Origin: Faecalimicrobium dakarense
Lineage (GTDB): Bacteria > Bacillota > Clostridia > Peptostreptococcales > Peptostreptococcaceae
Direction: 5' to 3'
Assembly (NCBI RefSeq): GCF_000499525.1
Contig: NZ_HG529329.1
Location: 47,308 to 111,307 of the forward strand
Length of the DNA stretch: 64,000 nucleotides
The notes under the pieces: generated by a model
What the model was told of the DNA's origin: nothing
The model's input: the letters and a program-made list of their open reading frames with translations, nothing else
The model's database searches: none
Shown here: positions 26,012 to 33,936 of the stretch, one piece after another
How the letters are laid out: every line of letters begins with the position of its first letter
How positions within the stretch are numbered: the first letter of the stretch is position 1
Program-made: the position numbers and the translations under genes

Positions 26012-27358
26012 TTATCCTTTTAATAATTCATACACTGAAAGTGCATATATTTCAGTAGCTTTCATTAAATCGCTTATGATTATATATTCATTAGCTTGGT
26101 GCTCTGTTTTAGGTTTTCCCGGGAAAACTGATCCAAATGCAACACAGTTATCTAATGCTCTTGCATAAGTAGCTCCTCCTGAAGAAAGTGGAGTTCCATC
26201 AAGACCTGTTTCTCCTTCAAATACTTTCTTTAATGTTTTAACTAAGAAGTTATCTTCAGCAACATATATTGATGCTAAATAGTCATATTCTTCATAAATC
26301 AAATTATATTCTTTAGCTTTAGCTTCTAAATTAGAAGTAAATTCTTCTTTCTTATATGTAACAGGTATTCTAGCATCAATACCAATACTTGATTTTTCTT
26401 TATCTATGTTTAATTTTCCTATATTGAATGTTAATTTTCCAGAAACATCATCCATACAATTTTCTATTACATTATTAGCATTAGCATCTTGTCCTATAAC
26501 TTCTGCTATAAACTTTATAGCATCATTTTGAACACCTATATTATTAAGCGCAATAGATAATCTTGCTATAGCATTTATACCAGTATCACTTACAGCAGAG
26601 TGAACACTTTTACCTATAACACAAACATTATCTTTATCTACACTATATTCAAAGTTTAATCTATCTAATTCTTTTATAAGCTCTTCTTTATATTGTCCAG
26701 AATATATAGCCTTGTCTGGTACAGAGTTAAATGCTTGTCCAAGTGATAACTCTAGGTCTTTACTGCCTTCTCCATTTAAGAATACTTGTAATAGTCCTTT
26801 TTCAGCATTTATCATAGGGAACTTAGAGTCTGGAGTAAATCCATAGTTTGGTATCTCTTCACCATTCTCTGAGTATTTATTTATACATCTCCAAAGGTTT
26901 TCCTCATCTGTTCCAAATATAAATCTTACTCTTTTATTAAACTCTACCCCTAAATCCATTAATGCTTTAACTGCATATATCGCTGCAATAGTTGGCCCTT
27001 TATCATCTTGAGTTCCTCTACCATATAATTTATCTCCATCTATGACACCATCATATGGAGGGAATTCCCAACTTTCAAGTTCTCCTACTGGAACTACATC
27101 TAAATGCCCAAGTATACCTATTAATTCGTCTCCTTGACCTATTTCAGCATATCCATAATATCCATCTTTATAAACAGTCTTAAATCCAAGAGATTCACAT
27201 AAATCTAGTGTATATCTTAAAGCTTTATCAATATTTTCTCCAAAAGGACAATTATCTGTGGCTTCATCTATTACGCTTGGTATTTTTACACAATCTTTAA
27301 TAGATGATATTATATCACTTTGTAAAGAATTAACTTTTAATTTTATTTGTTCATTCAT
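26012..27358 (-). CDS. Sapep/PepV family Mn2+-dependent dipeptidase (M20)
   Basis: 448 residues. M20 ligands are visible: GHLDVVPVG (H85, D87), YGRGTQDDKGP (D118), GTDEENLW (E152/E153), and a C-terminal GGATYARALDNCVAFG with downstream HQANE (His ligand). The lid-domain HSAVSDTGINA motif is also present. It hydrolyses dipeptides in the cytosol. Start has a GGGGG site. Divergent from the DUF3793 gene, separated by 320 bases. Confidence 0.92.
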   Translation of the reverse strand: MNEQIKLKVNSLQSDIISSIKDCVKIPSVIDEATDNCPFGENIDKALRYTLDLCESLGFKTVYKDGYYGYAEIGQGDELIGILGHLDVVPVGELESWEFPPYDGVIDGDKLYGRGTQDDKGPTIAAIYAVKALMDLGVEFNKRVRFIFGTDEENLWRCINKYSENGEEIPNYGFTPDSKFPMINAEKGLLQVFLNGEGSKDLELSLGQAFNSVPDKAIYSGQYKEELIKELDRLNFEYSVDKDNVCVIGKSVHSAVSDTGINAIARLSIALNNIGVQNDAIKFIAEVIGQDANANNVIENCMDDVSGKLTFNIGKLNIDKEKSSIGIDARIPVTYKKEEFTSNLEAKAKEYNLIYEEYDYLASIYVAEDNFLVKTLKKVFEGETGLDGTPLSSGGATYARALDNCVAFGSVFPGKPKTEHQANEYIIISDLMKATEIYALSVYELLKG

Positions 27359-27533
27359 ATTAAATATCCCCCTTTAAAATCGTCATAAATTTATCTATGC
27401 ACTTTAAATATACTATATTTCGCTTAAGTTAGTCTACCGTTTATTTTTTAGCTATTTGTAGGGTATATCATATTTTTTTAAATATAATTTTTATTTTTAG
27501 TTTATTTTTTCAATATATTATCATTTTTATAAA

Positions 27534-27575
27534 AATAAAATAAAGTACTACGTCGGGTAACTACTTTATTTTATT
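27534..27575. repeat. 14-bp perfect inverted repeat in the pepV-DUF3793 intergenic region
   Basis: AATAAAATAAAGTA (27534-27547) pairs with TACTTTATTTTATT (27562-27575) around a GC-richer 14-base loop CTACGTCGGGTAAC. There is no gene on either side that needs termination, since the flanking genes diverge. It may be the terminator of a small RNA or an operator. Confidence 0.45.
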
Positions 27576-27612
27576 ATTAATTTCTAATTTATAAATTTTT
27601 TCATAAATGCTA

Positions 27613-27661
27613 TTGATAATTATTTTCATTCATGTTATTATTTAATCAATAACAATTATCA
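27613..27661 (+). promoter_or_regulatory. Fur-box promoter of the DUF3793 gene
   Basis: TTGATA (27613-27618), 17 bases, TATTAT (27636-27641) make a promoter. The Fur-type box TGATAATTATTTTCA (27614-27628) matches TGATAATNATTATCA at all but one fixed position and covers the -35. A second, weaker box (12 of 15) is at 27647-27661. Confidence 0.75.
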
Positions 27662-27678
27662 ATTTCAGGAGGCATAAT

Positions 27679-28269
27679 GTGAATAATAATTGCGTAAAAA
27701 ACTGTTGTAAAAATAATACAAATTCAAATTATATAAAATGGATATTAGAAGTATTAGGGCCAGTAATTCTAGGTTCTAAGCCATGTGAAATATTAAATAT
27801 TCCTTTAAAGGATAATATGAGAACTACTAAACTTAATGATATAGAAAATTTCTTTAGTAATTGCTTTAAGGTAAATTACAAGATTATAAAGACATCTGAT
27901 GGAGGTACTAGAATTTTATTTATTAATAAAGAATCTTTATCTAAGATATTAGATAATAAAAAATATGTAAACTTTTTAAAGTTTATAGGTTACCCATCAA
28001 ATTATAGTATAGATAATTACATAGATTTTTTAATAGATAAGCTTCATTCAGAAGAGTTCCCTCATGAAATAGGTATATTTTTAGGATATCCTCTTAAAGA
28101 TGTAGTTGGTTTTATGGGATATGGTAACTATAAATTCTGCAAGGTTAGATATTGGAAAGTTTATGGTGATCCATCTATTTCTGACATGGTATGTGATAAT
28201 TTCATAAAAGATAGAAATAAAATGAAAGAAATTTTAGAATTTAATTCTTTAGATGAACTAAAAAAGTAA
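27679..28269 (+). CDS. DUF3793 family protein, probably iron-regulated
   Basis: 196 residues starting GTG at 27679, six bases after AGGAGG; the overlapping ATG at 27677 is followed at once by TGA and cannot be used. The DUF3793 pattern is visible: GPVILGSKPCEILNIP near the N-terminus and FPHEIGIFLGYPLKDVVGFMGYG in the middle, then YWKVYGDP. The N-terminus has a Cys cluster (CVKNCCKN). The family is often next to flavodoxin or iron genes in clostridia, and the Fur boxes here fit that. Molecular role unknown. Confidence 0.88.
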   Translation: MNNNCVKNCCKNNTNSNYIKWILEVLGPVILGSKPCEILNIPLKDNMRTTKLNDIENFFSNCFKVNYKIIKTSDGGTRILFINKESLSKILDNKKYVNFLKFIGYPSNYSIDNYIDFLIDKLHSEEFPHEIGIFLGYPLKDVVGFMGYGNYKFCKVRYWKVYGDPSISDMVCDNFIKDRNKMKEILEFNSLDELKK

Positions 28270-28308
28270 TTTAACAATGCCTACAAATTTTTTTAATTTA
28301 ATATATAA

Positions 28309-28348
28309 AAAAAGAACTCTCTTAATCCTACTTAAGAGAGTTCTTTTT
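28309..28348. terminator. Bidirectional terminator
   Basis: AAAAAGAACTCTCTTAA (28309-28325) pairs perfectly with TTAAGAGAGTTCTTTTT (28332-28348) between convergent genes. Confidence 0.9.
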
Positions 28349-28349
28349 A

Positions 28350-28907
28350 TTATTTTGATATAGGTTCAAGTTTTCCTGTATAGGGGTCAATAATTAGCCC
28401 GTAAACATTTACATCCTTTGGCATTAATGGATGGCTTTTAATTGAGTTTACACTCTCTCTTATAGAATCTTCTACAGAATCAAATCCATGTAACCATTTA
28501 TCAATTTCTACACCACAATTATATACTGTAGATAAGGTTTCCTTAGATATTCCTCTAGCTAGCATCTTATTTATAAGGCTATTAGTATCTAAATTACTCA
28601 TACCACATCCATAATGGCCAACAACTATTACATCTTTAGCCTCAAATTCATAAACGGCTACAATTAAACTTCTAATAATACTTCCAAAGGGATGCATTAT
28701 TGTAGCACCTGCATTTTTTATTATTTTCGCATCTCCATTTTTTATATTCATTGCCTTTGGTAATAGTTCTGTAAGTCTAGTGTCCATACATGATAATATT
28801 ACCATCTTTTTATCTGGATTTTTTGTTGTTTCATATTGCTCATATTCTTTGTCTTTTACAAATTTTTTATTATACGATAAAATTTCTTCTAATCTACTTG
28901 GTTTCAT
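28350..28907 (-). CDS. Beta-carbonic anhydrase
   Basis: 185 residues of the beta class: zinc ligands C40 (LSCMDTRL, with the D42-R44 dyad), H98 and C101 (GHYGCGMSN). NAGATIMHPFGSIIRSL lies between. It interconverts CO2 and bicarbonate in the cytoplasm. The length and motif spacing are those of the short type common in Firmicutes. Start preceded by GAGGT. Monocistronic, though the CPBP gene lies just upstream on the same strand (39 bases). Confidence 0.93.
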   Translation of the reverse strand: MKPSRLEEILSYNKKFVKDKEYEQYETTKNPDKKMVILSCMDTRLTELLPKAMNIKNGDAKIIKNAGATIMHPFGSIIRSLIVAVYEFEAKDVIVVGHYGCGMSNLDTNSLINKMLARGISKETLSTVYNCGVEIDKWLHGFDSVEDSIRESVNSIKSHPLMPKDVNVYGLIIDPYTGKLEPISK

Positions 28908-28946
28908 AAAATACCTCGTTCATATATTTTTATATATTTTACCCAA

Positions 28947-29789
28947 TTATATATTTATTTCACTTACTTTTTCATCTATTTTCAAGTAGGCTTTATTTTT
29001 ATTAATATATCTTATGTAAAAATATAAACCTATAATCGTAACTATAGAGCCAAATATTAAATATGGAATTGAATTTTGGTTTACAACAGTAGTTACCTCA
29101 TTATTTTGCTTTCCTAATGTTACTAATAAAATTAGAGTTGACATTAAGTTATTCATAAAATGTAAAAATATTGGTACTAATATATTTTCATATTTTAAAT
29201 ATAAAATACAAAGTACTACTCCAAATAAAATTGCAAAAAACATAGAATCTTTAGCATGACTTAATCCAAATATTATAGATGATAATATTACACCTATACT
29301 TATATTAGTTTTTTTAGCTAATCTTGTAAAAATAACTTTTCTATATATTATCTCTTCTAAAATTGGAGCTATCATAACCACTTTTATAGAGTTTATTATG
29401 AGATTTCCTGTATATAGCATTTCTTTTGAAGATGATGTATTTAATATTTCATTTGCAGAGCTTGTATTTATTAGTATAAATATTCCTACTAATAAATATT
29501 CAACCCCTATAGTTATAGCCCACGAATTTAGATATCTTCCACATATCTCTTTAAAATTTAATTTATTTTTAAAATCTGAGAGCAAACACTTTACATGATT
29601 TTTAGAAGTTATCATAGTTATTAATAACATAAAAATCATCAATATTCCCATTGCTAAAATGTAAATATCTTTATCTATATCTATGCCAATTAAAAATGTA
29701 AATAATAAATATAACCCAAATATTATCATCGCAGATAAAAATAATATACCTATTACATCTCTTATTCTGACTTCTTTTCTGATAATCAC
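28947..29789 (-). CDS. CPBP family intramembrane metalloprotease
   Basis: 280 residues, about eight membrane segments, GTG start with AAAGGAG upstream. The family motifs are EEIIYRKVIF (E145-E146-xxx-R150), FGLSHAKDSMFF and a final HFMNN. CPBP (Abi/Rce1-like) proteases act inside the membrane; bacterial members are linked to peptide pheromone or bacteriocin processing and self-immunity. No bacteriocin gene is adjacent. Possibly co-transcribed with the carbonic anhydrase gene. Confidence 0.88.
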   Translation of the reverse strand: MIIRKEVRIRDVIGILFLSAMIIFGLYLLFTFLIGIDIDKDIYILAMGILMIFMLLITMITSKNHVKCLLSDFKNKLNFKEICGRYLNSWAITIGVEYLLVGIFILINTSSANEILNTSSSKEMLYTGNLIINSIKVVMIAPILEEIIYRKVIFTRLAKKTNISIGVILSSIIFGLSHAKDSMFFAILFGVVLCILYLKYENILVPIFLHFMNNLMSTLILLVTLGKQNNEVTTVVNQNSIPYLIFGSIVTIIGLYFYIRYINKNKAYLKIDEKVSEINI

Positions 29790-29937
29790 TAGATTTCTCC
29801 TTTTAATCTATAAATTTCCTAAATTTTCTAATATTATTATATCATAATGTATACAATAATTTGCACACATTAATATTATAAGTTAGTGTAAGTCCTTTTT
29901 ATTTTATTAAATTTTTATAATACATAAATTTCACATA

Positions 29938-29973
29938 AAAATAAAGGAGTACATTAAGTAGCTCCTTTATTTT
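29938..29973 (-). terminator. Terminator of the OPT/PqqD-like operon
   Basis: AAAATAAAGGAG pairs with CTCCTTTATTTT around 12 bases; the minus side continues with U-rich sequence. Confidence 0.75.
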
Positions 29974-30023
29974 TATCTATCTTTTATTATTTATTTAATT
30001 TTTTAATATATTGACAATTCACT

Positions 30024-30332
30024 TCAACGTGATTTAAAAAAAATCAACAATCTCTCATAAAGTGGATGAGATTCTTTACCATATTTAAATTCTAAACCTT
30101 CACCAATTTCCTTAACTGTTTTTTTACCATCAATCTGTAAAAATACACAACTACCATATTTATCTAGTGTAGTTTTTTTATACATAGGAATTTTAAATTT
30201 CAATTTTCTGAAAAAATTTTGTATTCTATGGTCTTGTTTTTCAAGTATAGTCACTAATCCGTCTTTGTCTACTTCACACTCAATGCTATCAGATATTTTA
30301 AATACCATATCTAAAATTTCATTATTATTCAT
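30024..30332 (-). CDS. PqqD family protein paired with an OPT transporter
   Basis: 102 residues. The C-terminal two thirds is PqqD-like: TTLDKYGSCVFLQIDGKKTV, KEIGEGLEFKYG and YERLLIFFKS. PqqD proteins bind peptide substrates for modifying enzymes. Here it overlaps the 3' end of the OPT transporter gene by eight bases, a coupling seen elsewhere in Firmicutes, so it probably assists peptide handling or assembly of the transporter (inference). No radical SAM enzyme is nearby. Confidence 0.75.
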   Translation of the reverse strand: MNNNEILDMVFKISDSIECEVDKDGLVTILEKQDHRIQNFFRKLKFKIPMYKKTTLDKYGSCVFLQIDGKKTVKEIGEGLEFKYGKESHPLYERLLIFFKSR

Positions 30333-32241
30333 TTTGCTTTACCTTAGATAAAATAATAGGTAATATTGAAAGTATACATAAAACTACTAATAAAGCTATT
30401 GCCATTCCATTTCCTGCTGCAAATCCACTAGGAGAACCTACTTTTACAATTCCTGTTACTTGTAAGATTATACCTATTAATCCTATTATAGAACCACCAG
30501 CAACAAGACCTGAAGATAAACTTATACCATTTGAAACTTTAACTTCTTTTTCTTTATCAGACTTAGCCATTCTCTCAACAAGTACACGGATTAATGCTCC
30601 AACTAATATTATTGAAGTTGTTGCAATCGGTAAATAAAAACCTATAGCAACAGTCATAATAGGTAATCCTAGTAAATATAAAACAATTGCCATAAATACA
30701 CCAACAATAATCATAACCCAAGGTAATTTACCTGACATAATACCAGAAGTTAATGTTGACATTAAGTTTGCTTGTGGTAATGCAAATTGAGCACCATCAC
30801 CAGTAACTTTAAGTTGTTCAGCAAGTAATAATATAGTACCTACAACAACTATTACACCTACAATACCAGCAATTGTAAAGTAACGTTGCATTTCATTTTT
30901 ACTACCGCCTATAATATAAGTTACCTTTTGTGACTGACTGTAACCACCAGCCATAGCAATTGCTACAACTATAAATGTACCAAATAAAAGAAGTGATTTA
31001 TTATCTACTTCACTAGTCCATCCCATTGAAACAAATATTAATGTTACTATAACTAAAGATGCAATTGTCATACCAGATACTGGAAGGTTTGATGTTCCTA
31101 TTGTTCCTGTTAGACGTCCTGCTACTATAACAAATAATAAAGATAATAAAAGAGATATAATAGCTCCAATAATTGCCATTGTAATATTGCCAGAAATTAA
31201 AAATGCTGCTGCAAATCCAATTACTACGCCACCTAATAAAATTAACATCTCAATAGATGAACCATTATTTCCAGAACTTGATTTTGCTTTAAGAGTCTCT
31301 TTAACAGAAGCTATAATAGTTGGTATAAGTTTAACAGCACCTATAATACCTCCACAAAGCATCATACCTGCACCTATATATTTTACATAGTTACCAGCAA
31401 TTGCTCCAACTTCCATTTGATTCATGCTCATTGAAGGATCATTCCAAACTTTAGCTCCTTCACCAGCAAGGTCAGTAAAGTAACCTATTAAAGGTGTAAT
31501 ACCAAAACTTGATAATATAGAACCTGCAAACATCGTTAAAGCTACTTCAAGCCCTACTATAAATCCAATACCTAAAAGAAGAGGATTTACTTCAACTTCA
31601 AATTTCCATTTGTAGAATTTACTTCCTACAAAACTAATTACGTTGTTTGCTACATTAAAAAATGATCCTGTTAATAAAGTAAGGGCTCCACCAATACCAA
31701 ATCCCATTCCCATATATTTTATAGCATCTCCACCAGTATCTGAAGCAACAAGTGTCTCAGAAATAGCCATAGATTCTGGGTACATAAGTTTACCATGTTC
31801 TTCAATGATTAAGTAGTTGTGAACAAGCGATGCACATCCAATACCAAATAAAACTCCACCAATTCCTACTGCTATGCCTTCTAAGAAAGAAATTTGACTA
31901 CCAATTAAAATAACAGCAGGTAATACAAATATAATACCACTGGCAACTGATTCTCCACCACTTGACATACCTTGAATTAGGTTTTTACCAAGAATACCTT
32001 TCTTACGAGCAAATACTCCAACAAAGGCTGAACCTATTATAGCACCAGGAATTCCTGCTGCAACTGTAAGACCTGCTTTCATACCAGAATAAGCTGTAGA
32101 AGCAGCAAAAACAGCAGCTAAAATAATTCCTATAATTAATACTACAATATTTCCACCTGTTTTTGATTTGTCTGTTACGTATGGAATATAATCTTTTCCA
32201 TGTACTCCTCCATACGCATCTTTGGATAATTTTTTACTCAT
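30325..32241 (-). CDS. OPT family oligopeptide transporter
   Basis: 638 residues, about 15 membrane segments. Typical OPT features: DAYGGVHGKDYIPYV near the N-terminus, FAASTAYSGMKAGLTVAAGIPGAI, VLPAVILIG and YPESMAISETLVA, and a repeated glycine-rich C-terminal half. It imports oligopeptides by secondary transport. The ATG at 32241 follows GGGAGGT; an ATG at 32262 lies before the site. Operon with the PqqD-like gene. Confidence 0.92.
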   Translation of the reverse strand: MSKKLSKDAYGGVHGKDYIPYVTDKSKTGGNIVVLIIGIILAAVFAASTAYSGMKAGLTVAAGIPGAIIGSAFVGVFARKKGILGKNLIQGMSSGGESVASGIIFVLPAVILIGSQISFLEGIAVGIGGVLFGIGCASLVHNYLIIEEHGKLMYPESMAISETLVASDTGGDAIKYMGMGFGIGGALTLLTGSFFNVANNVISFVGSKFYKWKFEVEVNPLLLGIGFIVGLEVALTMFAGSILSSFGITPLIGYFTDLAGEGAKVWNDPSMSMNQMEVGAIAGNYVKYIGAGMMLCGGIIGAVKLIPTIIASVKETLKAKSSSGNNGSSIEMLILLGGVVIGFAAAFLISGNITMAIIGAIISLLLSLLFVIVAGRLTGTIGTSNLPVSGMTIASLVIVTLIFVSMGWTSEVDNKSLLLFGTFIVVAIAMAGGYSQSQKVTYIIGGSKNEMQRYFTIAGIVGVIVVVGTILLLAEQLKVTGDGAQFALPQANLMSTLTSGIMSGKLPWVMIIVGVFMAIVLYLLGLPIMTVAIGFYLPIATTSIILVGALIRVLVERMAKSDKEKEVKVSNGISLSSGLVAGGSIIGLIGIILQVTGIVKVGSPSGFAAGNGMAIALLVVLCILSILPIILSKVKQNE

Positions 32242-32343
32242 TAAAATACCTCCCTTCTTCATTTACTAAAACATATTCAAAAAAATCAGAAAATATATCC
32301 ATAATAAAATAAAATTAATATAGTAATTAATAAATATATAATA

Positions 32344-32391
32344 AAAAATTCGCTTCATTCATATCGCCAACGACTCTGTCCGTTGCTTAAA
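32344..32391 (+). repeat. Shortened copy of the structured repeat
   Basis: AAAAATTCGCTTCATTCATA then TCGCCAACGACTCTGTCCGTTGCTTAA. The CCAC-GTGG hairpin is missing and only the CAACG/CGTTG hairpin remains. Confidence 0.65.
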
Positions 32392-32481
32392 AGTCTTTTT
32401 TACTTACTATTAGTGCATTGATATTACTTAATTTGATGAGTTATACACAATTTTTGATGTATTATAGTTTCCTAGCACGTA

Positions 32482-32527
32482 AAAAATGCAATAAGCTAGT
32501 TTAATTAAACTAACTTATTGCATTTTT
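32482..32527 (-). terminator. Terminator of the blaI-like gene
   Basis: AAAAATGCAATAAGCTAGTTT pairs with a near-perfect complement ending GCATTTTT; symmetrical A and T tracts. Confidence 0.8.
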
Positions 32528-32535
32528 ATTATTTT

Positions 32536-32910
32536 CTAATTATCTTCATCAAGCATTTTTTTTAAATCATTTATATCATCTTTTGAAAGCTTTTTTTCTT
32601 TTATAAAGCTAGATAACATCATATTAACTGATCCATTGTATAATTTTTTTAAAAATGATTCATTTGCATAAGTTTTATATTCTTCTTCACTTATATTTGC
32701 TGAATATATGTATGATTTTTTATTGGATTTATCTACATTTATAGCTTCTTTTGATACTAATCTAGTTATTAATGTTTGGATTGTTTTTGGTTTCCAGTCT
32801 GTACTTGTAGTTAGTAATTCAACAATTTGAGAACTACTACAATTTCCATTTTTCCAAAGCGTCTTCATTACTTCTAATTCTGCATCTGTTATTTGATTCA
32901 AATTTCTCAT
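32536..32910 (-). CDS. BlaI/MecI/CopY family repressor, no sensor partner
   Basis: 124 residues. An N-terminal winged helix (ITDAELEVMKTLWKNGNCSSSQIVELL, WKPKTIQTLITRLVSKEAI) and a dimerisation tail (FLKKLYNGSVNMMLSSFIKEKKLSKDDINDLKKML) match BlaI. Such repressors are normally cleaved by a BlaR1 protease sensor, which is not present here. Two TACANNTGTA operators sit in its own promoter, so it is autoregulated; remaining targets must lie elsewhere. The flanking structured repeats at 32344 and 32975 bracket the gene. Confidence 0.9.
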   Translation of the reverse strand: MRNLNQITDAELEVMKTLWKNGNCSSSQIVELLTTSTDWKPKTIQTLITRLVSKEAINVDKSNKKSYIYSANISEEEYKTYANESFLKKLYNGSVNMMLSSFIKEKKLSKDDINDLKKMLDEDN

Positions 32911-32923
32911 CTCCTTTTAAGAT

Positions 32924-32973
32924 TACATTTGTAAGCTTATCTCAATATTACAACTGTAATCTTAGTTTGTCAA
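32924..32973 (-). promoter_or_regulatory. Promoter of the blaI-like gene with two BlaI operators
   Basis: On the minus strand TTGACA (32973-32968), a 17-base spacer and TAATAT (32950-32945). Operators TACAACTGTA (32949-32958) inside the spacer and TACATTTGTA (32924-32933) near the transcript start are 25 bases apart. This is a typical autorepressed BlaI layout. Confidence 0.85.
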
Positions 32974-32974
32974 C

Positions 32975-33032
32975 AAAAATTCGCTTCATTCATGCCGCCA
33001 ACGACCTAAAAATCAGGTCCGTTGCTTAAGTT
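32975..33032 (+). repeat. Variant structured repeat with an altered, still-pairing hairpin
   Basis: AAAATTCGCTTCATTCATGC, CGCCAACGACCT, AAAAATC, AGGTCCGTTGCTTAAG. The loop TGC of other copies is replaced by CTAAAAATCAG, but ACCT/AGGT lengthens the stem, so pairing is kept. Confidence 0.65.
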
Positions 33033-33050
33033 TAGATGAATAGTCCCTTA

Positions 33051-33713
33051 TTATAAATTATAACTTTCTATAAAACTTTTCTTTGCATTAACTACATGTT
33101 TTCTAGCTTCTTCCTCTGCTAAAATTTCATCCCCCTCTGATATAGCTTCTACAATATTTTTATGTTCTTCTAATGCAGCTTTTCTTCTTTCTATATTATT
33201 TAAACTTATTTTTCTTAAGCTTTTTAAATATTCATATATATGTTCTAATTTTTCAATTAATCTTTTATTTTTACTTGCATGAAGAATTATTGTATTAAAT
33301 TCTCCATGTGCTTTTATATAGTCTGGATAATCTATATCGCATATATTTTCTTCCATAGTATTTAATATTTCTTTTAATCTTCTTATTTCTACCCTAGATA
33401 TATTTAAACATGCAAGCCTAACTGCTAGTCCCTCTAAGACTTCTCTTAAATCATATATTTCTATAGCATCTTCTATTGATATACCTTTTACTAACGTCCC
33501 TTTCCTTGGCATATTGATAGCTAGCCCCTCTATTTCTAACTGTCTAAGTGCCTCTCTAACTGGAGTCCTACTAACCCCCATGCTTGACGCGATTATATTT
33601 TCTACTAATCTGTCACCTGGTTTTAATTTATTTTCAAAAATAGCACTTCTAAGTTCATATAGTACTATTTCTCTCATTGGTCTTAAGTCCGAACTTTCTA
33701 TCTTATTAAACAT
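33051..33713 (-). CDS. GntR family regulator with FCD domain
   Basis: 220 residues from the ATG at 33713 (GAGGTGG upstream). Winged helix: LRSAIFENKLKPGDRLVENIIASSMGVSRTPVREALRQLEIEGLA, then the FCD ligand-binding domain with metal-binding residues in EFNTIILHAS, EEHKNIVEAI and ARKHVVNA. The FCD subgroup usually senses carboxylic acids. Its position just after the oad operon suggests a link to oxaloacetate or citrate use, but it may regulate something else. A second GntR-FCD gene is at 37477. Confidence 0.9.
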   Translation of the reverse strand: MFNKIESSDLRPMREIVLYELRSAIFENKLKPGDRLVENIIASSMGVSRTPVREALRQLEIEGLAINMPRKGTLVKGISIEDAIEIYDLREVLEGLAVRLACLNISRVEIRRLKEILNTMEENICDIDYPDYIKAHGEFNTIILHASKNKRLIEKLEHIYEYLKSLRKISLNNIERRKAALEEHKNIVEAISEGDEILAEEEARKHVVNAKKSFIESYNL

Positions 33714-33876
33714 TATTTCCACCTCAATTACTACTTTTTTACAGCTATCCTTAAATTATACCTTAACCTTTTTATATTTATCAATAATAAAAATTCGTTT
33801 ATAATATATTAACTATACAAAATTTAATTCAATCAACTTTTTTATAAATATATAAAATATAATTTTCCTACATAAA

Positions 33877-33920
33877 AAAATATGCACTTAATGGATATCG
33901 GCCATCTAAGTGCATATTTT
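33877..33920 (-). terminator. Terminator of the oad operon
   Basis: AAAATATGCACTTA (33877-33890) pairs perfectly with TAAGTGCATATTTT (33907-33920) with an inner ATGG/CCAT; minus side continues TTTATG. Confidence 0.85.
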
Positions 33921-33936
33921 TAATATTTCATATTAA

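Noticed and set aside
32975..33032. rho-independent terminator of the GntR or blaI gene
   Set aside because: The hairpin has no U tract and its sequence matches the interspersed repeat family instead.
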